This document shows positions 24,929-33,652 of a stretch of DNA of 64,000 bases, in pieces. The notes under the pieces were generated by a model. That model did not search any database. It was not told the DNA's origin and was given only the letters and a program-made list of their open reading frames with translations. Numbering within the stretch: position 1 is the first letter of the stretch; each line of letters starts with the position of its first letter. Origin of the DNA: Pseudocitrobacter corydidari (GTDB taxonomy: Bacteria > Pseudomonadota > Gammaproteobacteria > Enterobacterales > Enterobacteriaceae). The stretch spans positions 2,580,583-2,644,582 of the forward strand of contig NZ_CP087880.1 of the NCBI RefSeq assembly GCF_021172065.1. The letters run 5' to 3'. The position numbers and the translations under genes are program-made.

Positions 24929-25687
24929 TTAACTCACCAGCATTTCCCGCGCGCTATACAGTAAATCAAGATGATCGCGGCACAGCGCATCCAGCGACGT
25001 ACGCGACTGATGACTGGTTAAGCTCAACGCGCCCCAGTAGAGCCCTTCTCTGTCGGCCAACGGTACGGCGACCACCAGCATGCCGATTTCAAACTCCTGC
25101 TCGATGGTGGCATAACCCTGCTCGCGCACCAGCGCAATACGCGCCATCAGCTCATCAATTTCAACGGCGGTGTACGGCGTGCGGCGTTCACGTTTGATTT
25201 GCCGGAGCACCGCCTCGCACTCTTCTTCCGGCAGCGACGCCAGCCATAAACGCCCGCCCGCCGTGCAGTACACCGGCACGCGTTCGCCGAGGCGCACGGA
25301 CGTCGAGTTAAACGGCGTATGCTTACTGCGCGCGATATACACCAGCTCATTTTCATCAATCACCCCCACCGACGCATGCTCTTCCGTTCGGCTGGCGATG
25401 TACTCAACGATGGGGCGCACCATGCGCGGGAATTGGGCAGAATCGACGTACGCCTGCCCCAGCCGCAACGCTTTGGGCGTCAACCAGTAGTAGCGCCCGT
25501 CGGTGCAGAGATAGCGTTCATGCACCAGCGTCAGGAAAAATCGCCGCGCCGCACTCTGCGTCAGGCCGCTCATTTTCGCCGCCTGCGGTACCGTCAGGCG
25601 CGGATGTTCTTTGGAGAAAAGCTGAATAATCGCCAGCCCTTTTTGCAGGCCGACGATCAAATCGCGGGAATGAATCTGATTTTGCAT
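24929..25687 (-). CDS. IclR-family regulator (PcaR/PcaU/PobR-like)
   Basis: 252 residues. N-terminal winged helix (about 10-75: LQKGLAIIQLFSKEHPRLTV, then MSGLTQSAARRFFLTLVHERYL) and a C-terminal IclR ligand domain (about 85-250; ASVGVIDENELVYIARS, GYATIEQEFEIGMLVVAVPL). The fold and 'LQKGLAII' start resemble regulators of aromatic-acid catabolism (PcaU, PobR, PcaR). It is transcribed away from the seven-gene operon starting at 25840. The 152 bp shared gap holds a three-half-site operator, so it is the likely ligand-responsive controller of that operon and of itself. Confidence 0.88.
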   Translation of the reverse strand: MQNQIHSRDLIVGLQKGLAIIQLFSKEHPRLTVPQAAKMSGLTQSAARRFFLTLVHERYLCTDGRYYWLTPKALRLGQAYVDSAQFPRMVRPIVEYIASRTEEHASVGVIDENELVYIARSKHTPFNSTSVRLGERVPVYCTAGGRLWLASLPEEECEAVLRQIKRERRTPYTAVEIDELMARIALVREQGYATIEQEFEIGMLVVAVPLADREGLYWGALSLTSHQSRTSLDALCRDHLDLLYSAREMLVS

Positions 25688-25722
25688 AGTCGTTCACACT
25701 TTCGCAACAAACAAGCCCATTT

Positions 25723-25752
25723 ACTGCGATTATCGCACTGTCAGTGCGATTA
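25723..25752. promoter_or_regulatory. three-half-site operator for the IclR regulator
   Basis: Core 19-bp perfect palindrome ATCGCACTGTCAGTGCGAT (25732-25750). Written as 10-mers: ACTGCGATTA at 25723 and AGTGCGATTA at 25743 are direct copies exactly 20 bp apart, with the inverted copy TTATCGCACT at 25730-25739. One inverted pair plus one direct copy is the arrangement described for PcaU and PobR. It lies 36 bp from the regulator start and 87 bp from the operon start. Confidence 0.6.
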
Positions 25753-25839
25753 ACAACCCACCTGTCCGAATTCTGCGTTGTTGGTCACCGGATCCGCTGA
25801 AATACTCAATCAACATTTGATTAACAAGTGAGATGAGAA

Positions 25840-26661
25840 ATGGTCAGTGGATTTACGCAAATCGTTGCTGTGCTTGGGCATCCTATCACGCAGGTGAAAT
25901 CGCCGGAAAACTTCAACCGCTACTTTGCCGACACGCAGATGGACAAAGTGATGATCCCGGTCGATATCGCTCCGGAAGCGGTTGCCGATTACCTGAACGC
26001 CCTGCGCGGCTGGCAAAACATGAGCGGCGTGCTGGTTACCGTGCCGCATAAACAGCGCGTTGCCGGGTTACTGGACAGCCTGACGCCGCGCGCACGCCAT
26101 CTCAATGCGGTGAACGTGGTCAGAAAGCTGGCCGATGGGCGTCTGGAAGGTGACATGCTCGACGGCGTCGGGTTCCAGCTGGCCGCCGAAGCGCACGGTT
26201 TTACCGCTGCGAGGAAACGCGCGCTGCTGTCTGGCTGCGGCGGCGTCGGCAGCGCGATTGCCTGGGGATTGTGTGAAGCGGGCATCAGCCACCTGGCGCT
26301 GTTCGACCGGGATGACGCCACGCGTCAGAGGCTGGAAAACCGTCTGGCGACGCATTTCCCGGAAGTCCATCTCAGTGAACTGCCCGCTACCCTTGCGGGC
26401 CTCGACCTGCTGGTCAACGGTTCTCCGGCGGGCATGCAGGGTTTTGATCCACTGCCGTTGCCGCAGCCTCTGCTCGACACCTTACAAAAAAGCACCCACG
26501 TCGCCGATGTGGTAACGGCTCCGGTGATCACCCCACTGCTGGCCTTTGCGCAAACGCGCGGCTGCACGGTGCAAACCGGCCCGGAAATGGCGCTGGCGCA
26601 GATGAAACTGATGGGCCAGTTTATTGGCGCAATCCCTGGTGAGCACGAGGTAGCCGCATGA
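25840..26661 (+). CDS. shikimate/quinate dehydrogenase-like oxidoreductase
   Basis: 273 residues, AroE fold. Substrate half (1-110): GHPITQVKSP at 13-22, catalytic Lys71 in VTVPHK, NAVN at 89-92 and Asp108 in GDMLDGVGF. NAD(P) half: GCGGVGSA at 132-139. Compared with AroE (GNPIAHSKSP and GxNTD), the first substrate Ser is Val19 and the NT before the catalytic Asp is ML, so a substrate other than shikimate is likely. Probably a hydroxyl-ring-acid dehydrogenase of a catabolic pathway. First gene of the operon; overlaps the next by ATGA. Confidence 0.85.
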   Translation: MVSGFTQIVAVLGHPITQVKSPENFNRYFADTQMDKVMIPVDIAPEAVADYLNALRGWQNMSGVLVTVPHKQRVAGLLDSLTPRARHLNAVNVVRKLADGRLEGDMLDGVGFQLAAEAHGFTAARKRALLSGCGGVGSAIAWGLCEAGISHLALFDRDDATRQRLENRLATHFPEVHLSELPATLAGLDLLVNGSPAGMQGFDPLPLPQPLLDTLQKSTHVADVVTAPVITPLLAFAQTRGCTVQTGPEMALAQMKLMGQFIGAIPGEHEVAA

Positions 26662-28334
26662 AAAACTGGGATGTGATCGTTATCGGCAGCGGCGCGGCGG
26701 GCTTTGCTACGGCGGTCACGGCCTGCTGCAAAGGCTTGTCGGTGCTGATGCTGGAGAAAGCGCCGCACTTTGGCGGCACATCGGCGATTTCCGGCGGCGC
26801 GGTGTGGATAAACGACACCGACCAGGCTCGCCAGGCGGGTAAAAGCGGCTCACCCGACGCCATCAAAACTTATCTGCGCACCATTATTGGCGATGCGAAT
26901 TACCGCCCGGCACTGGTGGATGCATTTGTGGATTCCGGGCGCGAAGCGCTGGCATTCCTTGAGCAGGAAGGCGCGGTGAAATACAGCCTGCGCCCGCTCT
27001 CACCCGATTATTACCCGGATGAAGCCGGGGCGGTCGATGCCGGTCGCGCGCTGGAAGTGGTGGAATTTGACGGTCGTGAGCTGGGTGAACACTTCAGCAC
27101 CCTGCGATCTCCGCCTCCGGGCATGCTGCTGTTTGGCGGCATGATGGTCAACCGCGTCGATATTCAGCACTTCCTGGATATGCGCCGTTCGTGGACGTCG
27201 TTCCGTCACTGTTCGCGCCTGCTGCTGCGCTACGGTCGCGATCGTCTGCGTCACCCGCGCGGAACGCGTCTGGCGATGGGCAACGCGCTAATTGCGCGGA
27301 TGGCGACGCTGGCACTGCGCAAAGGGCTGGACCTGGCGCTGAACGTCAACGTGACCGCGTTAATTGAAGAGCAGGGCCGCGTTACGGGCGTCACCATTAA
27401 ACGCGAAGGCAAAGAAGAACAGCTACACGCGCGCTGCGGCGTGGTGCTGGCGGCTGGCGGTTTTGCTGCCGGGCAGATTGCCGCGCGGTTCCGTCCGGCA
27501 ACGCAGCAGCATTTCACCATGTCGCCCGCGACCAACGACGGCGCGGCATTTCAGCTGGCGGGCCGCGTCGGCGCGCAAGAAGGTGCCGATCTTCCCTCTA
27601 ACTTTTTCTGGGCCCCGGTGTCGGTTTTACGTCACCCGGACGGCACGGAAGAGCGCTTCCCGCATCTGGTTACCGACCGCGCGAAACCGGGCGTAATTGC
27701 CGTCAATCAGCGCGGCGTACGCTTTGTAAATGAGTCGAACTCTTACCACCACTTCGCCAGCGCGATGCAGCAGCAGTCGGAAAACGCGCCCTGCTATCTG
27801 ATTAGCGATGCCCTGGCGATGAAAAATTACGGTCTCGGCCTCGCGCGTCCGGCCCCGGTCAACAACGATGCGCTGATAAAAGCGGGATATTTGCATAAAG
27901 CCGATACCCTCGCCGCGCTCGCGCAGCAGCTCAACCTCGACCCACGCACGCTGGAAGAGACCGTCGCACGCTATAACCGCGATGCCGCTAACGGTAGCGA
28001 CAGCGAATTCCGCAAAGGCGGGAACAGCTACAACCGGGCGATGGGCGACCCGGCGCATCAGCCTAACGCCTGCAACGCGCCGCTGAGTCAGGGTCCGTTC
28101 TACGCCATCATCCTTTATACCGGCGATTTAGGCACCTCACGCGGGCTGGTCACTACCGCCGACGCACAGGTGATGAATCAGCAAAACGAGGCCATTCCTG
28201 GCCTGTATGCGGTCGGTAATGACATGGATTCCATGATGGCGGGCACCTATCCCGGCCCCGGCATTACGCTCGGCCCGGCGCTCACCTTCGGCTATCTCGC
28301 CGCGAAACATATGGTTCAACAACAATCCCTTTAA
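26658..28334 (+). CDS. FAD-dependent dehydrogenase, KstD/fumarate reductase flavoprotein family (copy 1)
   Basis: 558 residues. N-terminal dinucleotide fold VIGSGAAGF with glycines 10, 12 and 15; HFGGTSAISGG near 35; C-terminal FAD motif GNDMDSMMAG then YPGPGITLGPALTFGYLAA. The YPGxG segment (Tyr531) is the hallmark of 3-ketosteroid delta-1-dehydrogenases, whose corresponding Tyr and Gly bind the keto oxygen and abstract a proton. Cytosolic (no signal). Infer alpha,beta-dehydrogenation of a cyclic ketone or acid; a steroid substrate is not implied. Translationally coupled to the AroE-like gene. Confidence 0.85.
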   Translation: MKNWDVIVIGSGAAGFATAVTACCKGLSVLMLEKAPHFGGTSAISGGAVWINDTDQARQAGKSGSPDAIKTYLRTIIGDANYRPALVDAFVDSGREALAFLEQEGAVKYSLRPLSPDYYPDEAGAVDAGRALEVVEFDGRELGEHFSTLRSPPPGMLLFGGMMVNRVDIQHFLDMRRSWTSFRHCSRLLLRYGRDRLRHPRGTRLAMGNALIARMATLALRKGLDLALNVNVTALIEEQGRVTGVTIKREGKEEQLHARCGVVLAAGGFAAGQIAARFRPATQQHFTMSPATNDGAAFQLAGRVGAQEGADLPSNFFWAPVSVLRHPDGTEERFPHLVTDRAKPGVIAVNQRGVRFVNESNSYHHFASAMQQQSENAPCYLISDALAMKNYGLGLARPAPVNNDALIKAGYLHKADTLAALAQQLNLDPRTLEETVARYNRDAANGSDSEFRKGGNSYNRAMGDPAHQPNACNAPLSQGPFYAIILYTGDLGTSRGLVTTADAQVMNQQNEAIPGLYAVGNDMDSMMAGTYPGPGITLGPALTFGYLAAKHMVQQQSL

Positions 28335-28347
28335 CCAGGAGAACAAC

Positions 28348-28668
28348 ATGATCTACGAAAAACGCACCTACACCATCAATCCACTGAAAATGGCCGACTG
28401 GCTGGCGCTGTATAAAAGCGACGCTTATGCAGTGCAAACCGAGCACCTTGGCAAACTGATTGGCTTTTTCTTTACGGAAATTGGCGTGGTGAATCAGGTG
28501 GTGCATATCTGGGCGTATGAAAGTCTGGATGACCGTCTGGTTCGCCGTGGCCGCATGGCCCAGGATGAACGCTGGCTGACCTTCTCGCGTAAAAATCGCG
28601 AGCTGGCGGCGGTTGAGCGTCTGGAATCGGTGCTGATGCGCCCGACCGATTTCTCCCCGCTGCAATAA
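28348..28668 (+). CDS. NIPSNAP-family protein
   Basis: 106-residue ferredoxin-like alpha/beta protein. N-terminus MIYEKRTYTINPLKM, then GFFFTEIGVVNQVVHIWAYESLDDR and ERWLTFSRKN, the standard NIPSNAP pattern. Bacterial members form dimers and often sit in catabolic operons, with no settled reaction. Placed 13 bp after flavoprotein 1 and 10 bp before flavoprotein 2 with a strong AGGAG site. The location between the two suggests it serves both, for example as a small isomerase or chaperone-like partner; that is inference. Confidence 0.85.
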   Translation: MIYEKRTYTINPLKMADWLALYKSDAYAVQTEHLGKLIGFFFTEIGVVNQVVHIWAYESLDDRLVRRGRMAQDERWLTFSRKNRELAAVERLESVLMRPTDFSPLQ

Positions 28669-28678
28669 GGAGCCCAGG

Positions 28679-30379
28679 ATGAGCAGGCAGGTAAAGGTAG
28701 ATGTTCTGGTGGTCGGTTCCGGCGCTGCGGGTTTATCCGCCGCCGTTACCGCCGCGCTGCATGGCGCACGCGTGCTGGTCGCGGAAAAAGAGCCGGTGAT
28801 TGGCGGAACCAGCGCCTGGTCCGGCGGCTGGCTGTGGATCCCACGTAATCCGCTGGCGCGTGAAGAGGGCATCAACGAAGAGGAATCCGCCCCGCTTACC
28901 TACCTGAATGCGGAGATGGATGGCCGCCCTGCCGATGCGCGCTTGCAAACGTTTCTGCGCTACGGCCCGGAGATGGTCGATTTCTTTCGCTCGAATACTG
29001 CGGTGCAATTTCTCTCCGGCAGCAAAATGCCGGATTTCCACAACTCCCCCGGTTTTGCCACCGGCGGGCGATCGGTCACCGCGCAGCCTTACGACGGGCG
29101 CGGCCTGGGCGACTGGCTGTACCGTTTACGCGCCCCGCTGGAGACCATCAGCCTGGCAGGCATGGGGATCGCGGGCGGTGCGGATATGGCGCATTTTTTC
29201 AATGCCACCCGTTCACCACGATCGGCGTTCTACGCCACCCGTCGCCTGCTGCGCCACAACTGGCAGCGTCTGCGCTACGGGCGTGGGCAGCATCTGGTGA
29301 ATGGCAATGCGCTGGTCGCGCGCCTGCTGCGCTCGGCGCTGGATGCTGACGTTCAGTTCCAGTTGAACGCCCCGGTAGCCCGATTGCTGAAGCAGGAGGG
29401 GCAGATTATCGGTGCGGTGCTCGATAGCGATGAAGGCGAGATAACCGTCAGCGCTGGCGCGGTAGTGCTGGCCTGCGGCGGCTTTCCGCACGATAAAGCA
29501 CGGCTGGCGCAGGAAGTACCGCACGCGCGTCAGGGCTACGGCCACTTTTCCGCCGCGCCGCCGGGGAATCAGGGCGATGGCATCCGGCTTGGCGAAGCGG
29601 TTGGCGGCCATTTTGAGCATAATCTCAAGCACCCCATGGCCTGGGCGCCGGTATCACGCGTCACGCTGGCAAGCGGATTACAGCTTGCGTTCCCGCATCT
29701 GGTCGAGCGTGCCAAGCCGGGGTTTATCGCCGTATTACCCAACGGGAAACGCTTCACTAACGAAGCCGATTCCTATCACGATTTTATCGCCGCGTTAATT
29801 GCCGCGACGCCGGAGGGTGAAAAACCGCAGGCATGGCTGCTGGCAGACCAGCGCACGCTGAGCCGTTACGGATTAGGCCACGCGCGGCCCACGCCGTTTC
29901 ACGTTAAGGCGTGGGTGCGCAACGGCTATTTGCAGTCCGGCGAGACGCTGGAAATGCTGGCGAAAAACTGTGGGATTGAGGCAACCACGCTGGTGGAAAC
30001 CGTCGCGCGCTTCAACGGTTTTGCCGAACGCGGAGTGGATGAAGAGTTTCAGCGCGGCGCATCCGCCTACAACTGCGCCCAGGGCGATGCCACGCATCAA
30101 CCCAGCCCGACGCTGGGCGCGATAAAACAGGGGCCCTATTACGCCGTGCGCATTCTGCCCGGTTCGCTGGGTTCGTTCAGCGGCCTGCTGACCGATGAAC
30201 ATGCGCAGGTACTGAACGACCAACATCAGCCTATCCCCGGCCTGTACGCCGTGGGGAACGATATGTCGAGCGTCATGCAAGGGTTCTACCCCAGCGGCGG
30301 CATTACGCTTGGCCCGGCCATGACCTTCGGGTATCTGGTGGGCAAAAAACTTGCCGCAAACATAACAAAAACAGCGTAA
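28679..30379 (+). CDS. FAD-dependent dehydrogenase, KstD/fumarate reductase flavoprotein family (copy 2)
   Basis: 566 residues, paralogue of the protein at 26658. FAD site VVGSGAAGL (Gly13, 15, 18), IGGTSAWSGGWLW near 40, C-terminal GNDMSSVMQGF then YPSGGITLGPAMTFGYL. Here the motif reads YPSGG (Tyr537) rather than YPGPG, so the backbone around the presumed catalytic site differs from copy 1. Could act on a later intermediate of the same ring, or the two may form a hetero-complex. Starts ten bp after the NIPSNAP gene. Confidence 0.85.
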   Translation: MSRQVKVDVLVVGSGAAGLSAAVTAALHGARVLVAEKEPVIGGTSAWSGGWLWIPRNPLAREEGINEEESAPLTYLNAEMDGRPADARLQTFLRYGPEMVDFFRSNTAVQFLSGSKMPDFHNSPGFATGGRSVTAQPYDGRGLGDWLYRLRAPLETISLAGMGIAGGADMAHFFNATRSPRSAFYATRRLLRHNWQRLRYGRGQHLVNGNALVARLLRSALDADVQFQLNAPVARLLKQEGQIIGAVLDSDEGEITVSAGAVVLACGGFPHDKARLAQEVPHARQGYGHFSAAPPGNQGDGIRLGEAVGGHFEHNLKHPMAWAPVSRVTLASGLQLAFPHLVERAKPGFIAVLPNGKRFTNEADSYHDFIAALIAATPEGEKPQAWLLADQRTLSRYGLGHARPTPFHVKAWVRNGYLQSGETLEMLAKNCGIEATTLVETVARFNGFAERGVDEEFQRGASAYNCAQGDATHQPSPTLGAIKQGPYYAVRILPGSLGSFSGLLTDEHAQVLNDQHQPIPGLYAVGNDMSSVMQGFYPSGGITLGPAMTFGYLVGKKLAANITKTA

Positions 30380-30446
30380 TACATCGCTTTGCCACGGAAG
30401 GCTAAAACATAACAAAAACCTTACCTGCAACTGTACTGGAGTCCCT

Positions 30447-31250
30447 ATGAACACGCGTTCCTTGTCTCTTGCTGCACTGACGATGCTCGACGTTCCGCCA
30501 CCGGAACAGGTGCGCATCGCTGCCGAAACGGGCTTTACGCACGTTGGCCTGCGCCTGCTCCCCGCCACGCCGACAGACCCTGACTACGATATGCTTGGCG
30601 ACACTGCAACCGTTCGCGAAACCCTCGCCGCCCTGCGGGAAACGGGCGTTCGCGTGTCGGATGTGGAGATTGTTCGTTTAACGCCAGATTTCAATCTTGA
30701 CGCCCTGCGTCCCTTCCTGGAAACCTCCGCGCGTCTGGAAGCCCGTCAGGTGCTGGTCGCCGGGAATGATGACAACATCACACGCTGCGCGCAGAATCTG
30801 GCGCGCCTGGCGCAGGCCGGCAAACAGTACGGCCTGACCATGAACCTCGAACCGATGCCGTGGACGGCGCTGAAAACCGTGCGCGACGCGCAGAGGTTGA
30901 TTACCGCCAGCGGCCAGAACAACGTCGGCATTCTGGTCGACGCGATTCACTTCTGGCGTGCGGGGGAATCGTTGACCACGCTGGCTGACATTCCGGCTGC
31001 GCAACTGAACTATATGCAGCTGTGCGATGCCCCTGCACAAATCCCTGATACCACCGATGAGCTGATTTACCAGGCGCGCAGCGCACGAAAAGTGCCGGGC
31101 GAAGGCGGCCTCGATTTACGCGGTTTGCTGGCGGCGTTGCCTGCCACGATCCCCGTCTCTCTCGAAGTCCCGCTGGCGGGCGCACAAGGTGCCCTTCCCG
31201 CTCAACAACGCGCACAGCTGCTGTTTAACGCCGCGCAGTCCTTCCTGTGA
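30447..31250 (+). CDS. TIM-barrel sugar phosphate isomerase / dehydratase-like protein
   Basis: 267 residues, AP-endonuclease-2 / xylose-isomerase-like barrel. Predicted divalent-metal ligands by pattern: Glu135 (NLEPMPW), Asp165 and His168 (LVDAIHFW), Gln191 (YMQLCDA) and Glu240 (VSLEVPL). The family includes hydroxypyruvate and tagatose isomerases, IolE and the 3-dehydroshikimate dehydratases QuiC/AsbF. Next to an AroE-like dehydrogenase and an aromatic-acid permease, a dehydratase that aromatises a 3-dehydroshikimate-like ring is the favoured reading. 67 bp after flavoprotein 2, the longest gap in the operon. Confidence 0.82.
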   Translation: MNTRSLSLAALTMLDVPPPEQVRIAAETGFTHVGLRLLPATPTDPDYDMLGDTATVRETLAALRETGVRVSDVEIVRLTPDFNLDALRPFLETSARLEARQVLVAGNDDNITRCAQNLARLAQAGKQYGLTMNLEPMPWTALKTVRDAQRLITASGQNNVGILVDAIHFWRAGESLTTLADIPAAQLNYMQLCDAPAQIPDTTDELIYQARSARKVPGEGGLDLRGLLAALPATIPVSLEVPLAGAQGALPAQQRAQLLFNAAQSFL

Positions 31251-31272
31251 ATCACTCACCCGAGGAATCGTT

Positions 31273-32637
31273 ATGGCTCAGACTCAACGCCTGGACGTCA
31301 GAGAGTTAATTAACACCCAGCCGCTCAGCCGCTATCAGAAGCTGGTGATTTTTTTAGGGTTTGCCGTAATTGCGCTGGATGGTTTTGATATCGCCATCAT
31401 GGGGTTTATCGCCCCGGTGCTGAAACAGGAATGGGGCGTCAGCAACCATGAGCTGGGCTTTGTGATCAGCACCGCGCTGATTGGCCTGGCGCTGGGGGCG
31501 ATGTTCTCCGGCCCGCTCGCCGACTGGCTGGGGCGCAAGAAGATAATCATTAACAGCGTCTTCTTCTTCGGTTTCTGGACCGTCGCCACCGCCTTTTCGC
31601 AGAACATCGAACAGATGATTTTCTTCCGCTTTATGACCGGGTTGGGCCTCGGCGCCGCGATGCCCAATATCAGTACGCTGGTCTCGGAATATGCGCCTGA
31701 ACGTAAGCGCTCGTTCATCATTACGGTAATTTTCTGCGGTTTCACCTTCGGGGCGGCGATTGGCGGCTTTACCGCGTCATGGCTGATCCCAATGTACGGC
31801 TGGCATTCACTGATGGCGCTGGGCGGCATTTTGCCGCTGCTGTTTGTGCCCATTCTGCTGTGGAAGCTACCGGAGTCCGTGCGTTTTCTGGTGATTAAGC
31901 AAGCCCCCGCCGGACAGATTTGCGCGATCCTAAAGCGGCTCTATCCGGGTAAAATCGCCGATAACGTGAGTTTCGTTCTGCCCACTCAGCCGGTAAGCGG
32001 CAACGCGATGCGCATCGTGCTCTCACCGCAATACCGTTTCGGCACGCTAATGCTGTGGCTCGTCTACTTTATGGGGCTGTTTCTGGTTTACATCCTCGGT
32101 AGCTGGCTGCCTACGCTGGTGAAAGAGATTGGTCTCACCGTTAGCCAGGCGGCAATTATGACCGCCATCTATCAGGCGGGCGGCACAGTGGGCTCACTGT
32201 TCGCCGGGTGGCTGATGGACCGCATCAACCCGCATCGGGCGCTGGGCGCGATTTTTGCGGTTGGCGGGCTGGTGACGATGGCGATTGGTTTTGCGGCCGC
32301 CAGCTTCACGCTACTGTGCCTGCTGGCGCTGATTAGCGGCGCCTGTCTGAACGGCGCGAATACCGGCATGAACGCGCTCTCTGCGCGCTTTTATCCCACC
32401 CAGGCGCGCGCCACCGGTTCAAGCTGGATGCACGGCGTCGGGCGTATCGGGGCGATCCTCAGCGCTTTTGCCGGGGCTGAAATGCTGGCGATGGATCTCA
32501 AATTTGAAACCGTCTTCCTGCTGCTTGGCATTCCGGCGCTGCTCACCGTGCTGGGCGTCGCGGCAAAAGGCTGGTTTGCCTCGGGCCAACCCGACAATGT
32601 TCCTACCGTTACCTCTTCGCTCAGGAGCCCATCATGA
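31273..32637 (+). CDS. MFS permease, aromatic acid:H+ symporter (AAHS) type
   Basis: 454 residues, 12 predicted helices. TM1 carries LDGFDIAIMGFIAP, the AAHS signature of PcaK-type carriers where two acidic residues are needed for transport. GPLADWLGRKK is the loop 2-3 motif. Start at 31273 is preferred over an upstream ATG because the upstream 28 codons overlap the preceding gene and lack a membrane-protein start; GAGGAA lies upstream. Overlaps the next gene by ATGA. It points to an aromatic or hydroaromatic carboxylate as substrate. Confidence 0.88.
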   Translation: MAQTQRLDVRELINTQPLSRYQKLVIFLGFAVIALDGFDIAIMGFIAPVLKQEWGVSNHELGFVISTALIGLALGAMFSGPLADWLGRKKIIINSVFFFGFWTVATAFSQNIEQMIFFRFMTGLGLGAAMPNISTLVSEYAPERKRSFIITVIFCGFTFGAAIGGFTASWLIPMYGWHSLMALGGILPLLFVPILLWKLPESVRFLVIKQAPAGQICAILKRLYPGKIADNVSFVLPTQPVSGNAMRIVLSPQYRFGTLMLWLVYFMGLFLVYILGSWLPTLVKEIGLTVSQAAIMTAIYQAGGTVGSLFAGWLMDRINPHRALGAIFAVGGLVTMAIGFAAASFTLLCLLALISGACLNGANTGMNALSARFYPTQARATGSSWMHGVGRIGAILSAFAGAEMLAMDLKFETVFLLLGIPALLTVLGVAAKGWFASGQPDNVPTVTSSLRSPS

Positions 32638-33641
32638 ATCCGACAAGACTCGCCGTGATCGGCGCGGGCGCCATCGGGCGCAAACATATTGACGTTATTC
32701 AGCATGCGTCAGACGCCACGCTGGTGGCGCTTGCCGATCCCTCAGAACAGGCGCGCGAACTGGCGACAGAGCTCGGCGTCGCGTGGTTTGCTGACGTCGA
32801 GGAAATGCTGGATGAAATCAGGCCAGACGGGGTGATTAACGCCACGCCAAACACCCTGCATGTGCCCTGCGCGCTGGCCTGCGTAACACGCGGTATTCCG
32901 GTGCTGGTGGAAAAACCGGTGGCGGAATCTCCTGAGCGCGCGCGTGAGCTGGTGGACGCCGCGCTTGCGCACAACGTGCCGGTATTAGTTGGCCATCATC
33001 GCCGCCATAACGCCCTGACGGCGGCGGCGAAAACGCTCATCGATAGCGGCAAACTCGGCAATATCGTCGCTGTTTCCGCCCACTGGCTACTGCAAAAACC
33101 GGACGACTATTTTGACGTAAGCTGGCGACGGGAGCCCGGCGCGGGGCCGCTATTGGTTAACCTTGTGCACGATATCGATCTGATGCGCTATCTGCTGGGC
33201 GAAATTGAAGAAGTGCAGGCGATGGCCTCCAGCGAAACGCGTGGCTTTGCCAACGAGGATAGCGCGGTGGTGAATATGCGTTTCGCACGCGGCACGCTGG
33301 GCAGCGCGGTGTTAAGCGATTGCAGCGTTAGCCCGTGGAGTTGGGAGATGAACTCGGCGGAGAACCCGATTTACGCGCATACGCCGGAAAACTGCTACCT
33401 GATTTCCGGCACGCTGGGCGCGCTGGCGATACCGCAGATGCGCTGGTGGCGCTACGGCGAGAAAAGCGGCTGGCACGAACCGCTTATCAGTGAAACGTTG
33501 CACATAGACGCCATCGACCCGTTTATCCTGCAACTGAACCACTTTATTGCCGTTATTCGCGGCGAGGCGACGCCAATTATTGACGCCGCCGATGCGCTGA
33601 GATCGCTCGAGGTTATCGACGAGATCCGCCAGGCAATTTGA
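32634..33641 (+). CDS. Gfo/Idh/MocA-family NAD(P)-dependent oxidoreductase
   Basis: 335 residues. N-terminal Rossmann fold VIGAGAIGRKH (9-19), the EKPVA motif near 94 with the conserved Lys for hydride transfer, GHHRR, and the C-terminal LVNLVHDIDLMRYL with the catalytic His/Asp region. The family oxidises polyols, inositols and sugar acids. As the last operon gene, it may process a cyclitol or side intermediate. Followed by a perfect terminator. Confidence 0.87.
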   Translation: MNPTRLAVIGAGAIGRKHIDVIQHASDATLVALADPSEQARELATELGVAWFADVEEMLDEIRPDGVINATPNTLHVPCALACVTRGIPVLVEKPVAESPERARELVDAALAHNVPVLVGHHRRHNALTAAAKTLIDSGKLGNIVAVSAHWLLQKPDDYFDVSWRREPGAGPLLVNLVHDIDLMRYLLGEIEEVQAMASSETRGFANEDSAVVNMRFARGTLGSAVLSDCSVSPWSWEMNSAENPIYAHTPENCYLISGTLGALAIPQMRWWRYGEKSGWHEPLISETLHIDAIDPFILQLNHFIAVIRGEATPIIDAADALRSLEVIDEIRQAI

Positions 33642-33652
33642 CCTTCAGACAG

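Noticed and set aside
26658..28334. Steroid degradation by a 3-ketosteroid dehydrogenase
   Set aside because: Only the flavoprotein fold and one motif match KstD; no other steroid genes, and the neighbours point to ring acids.
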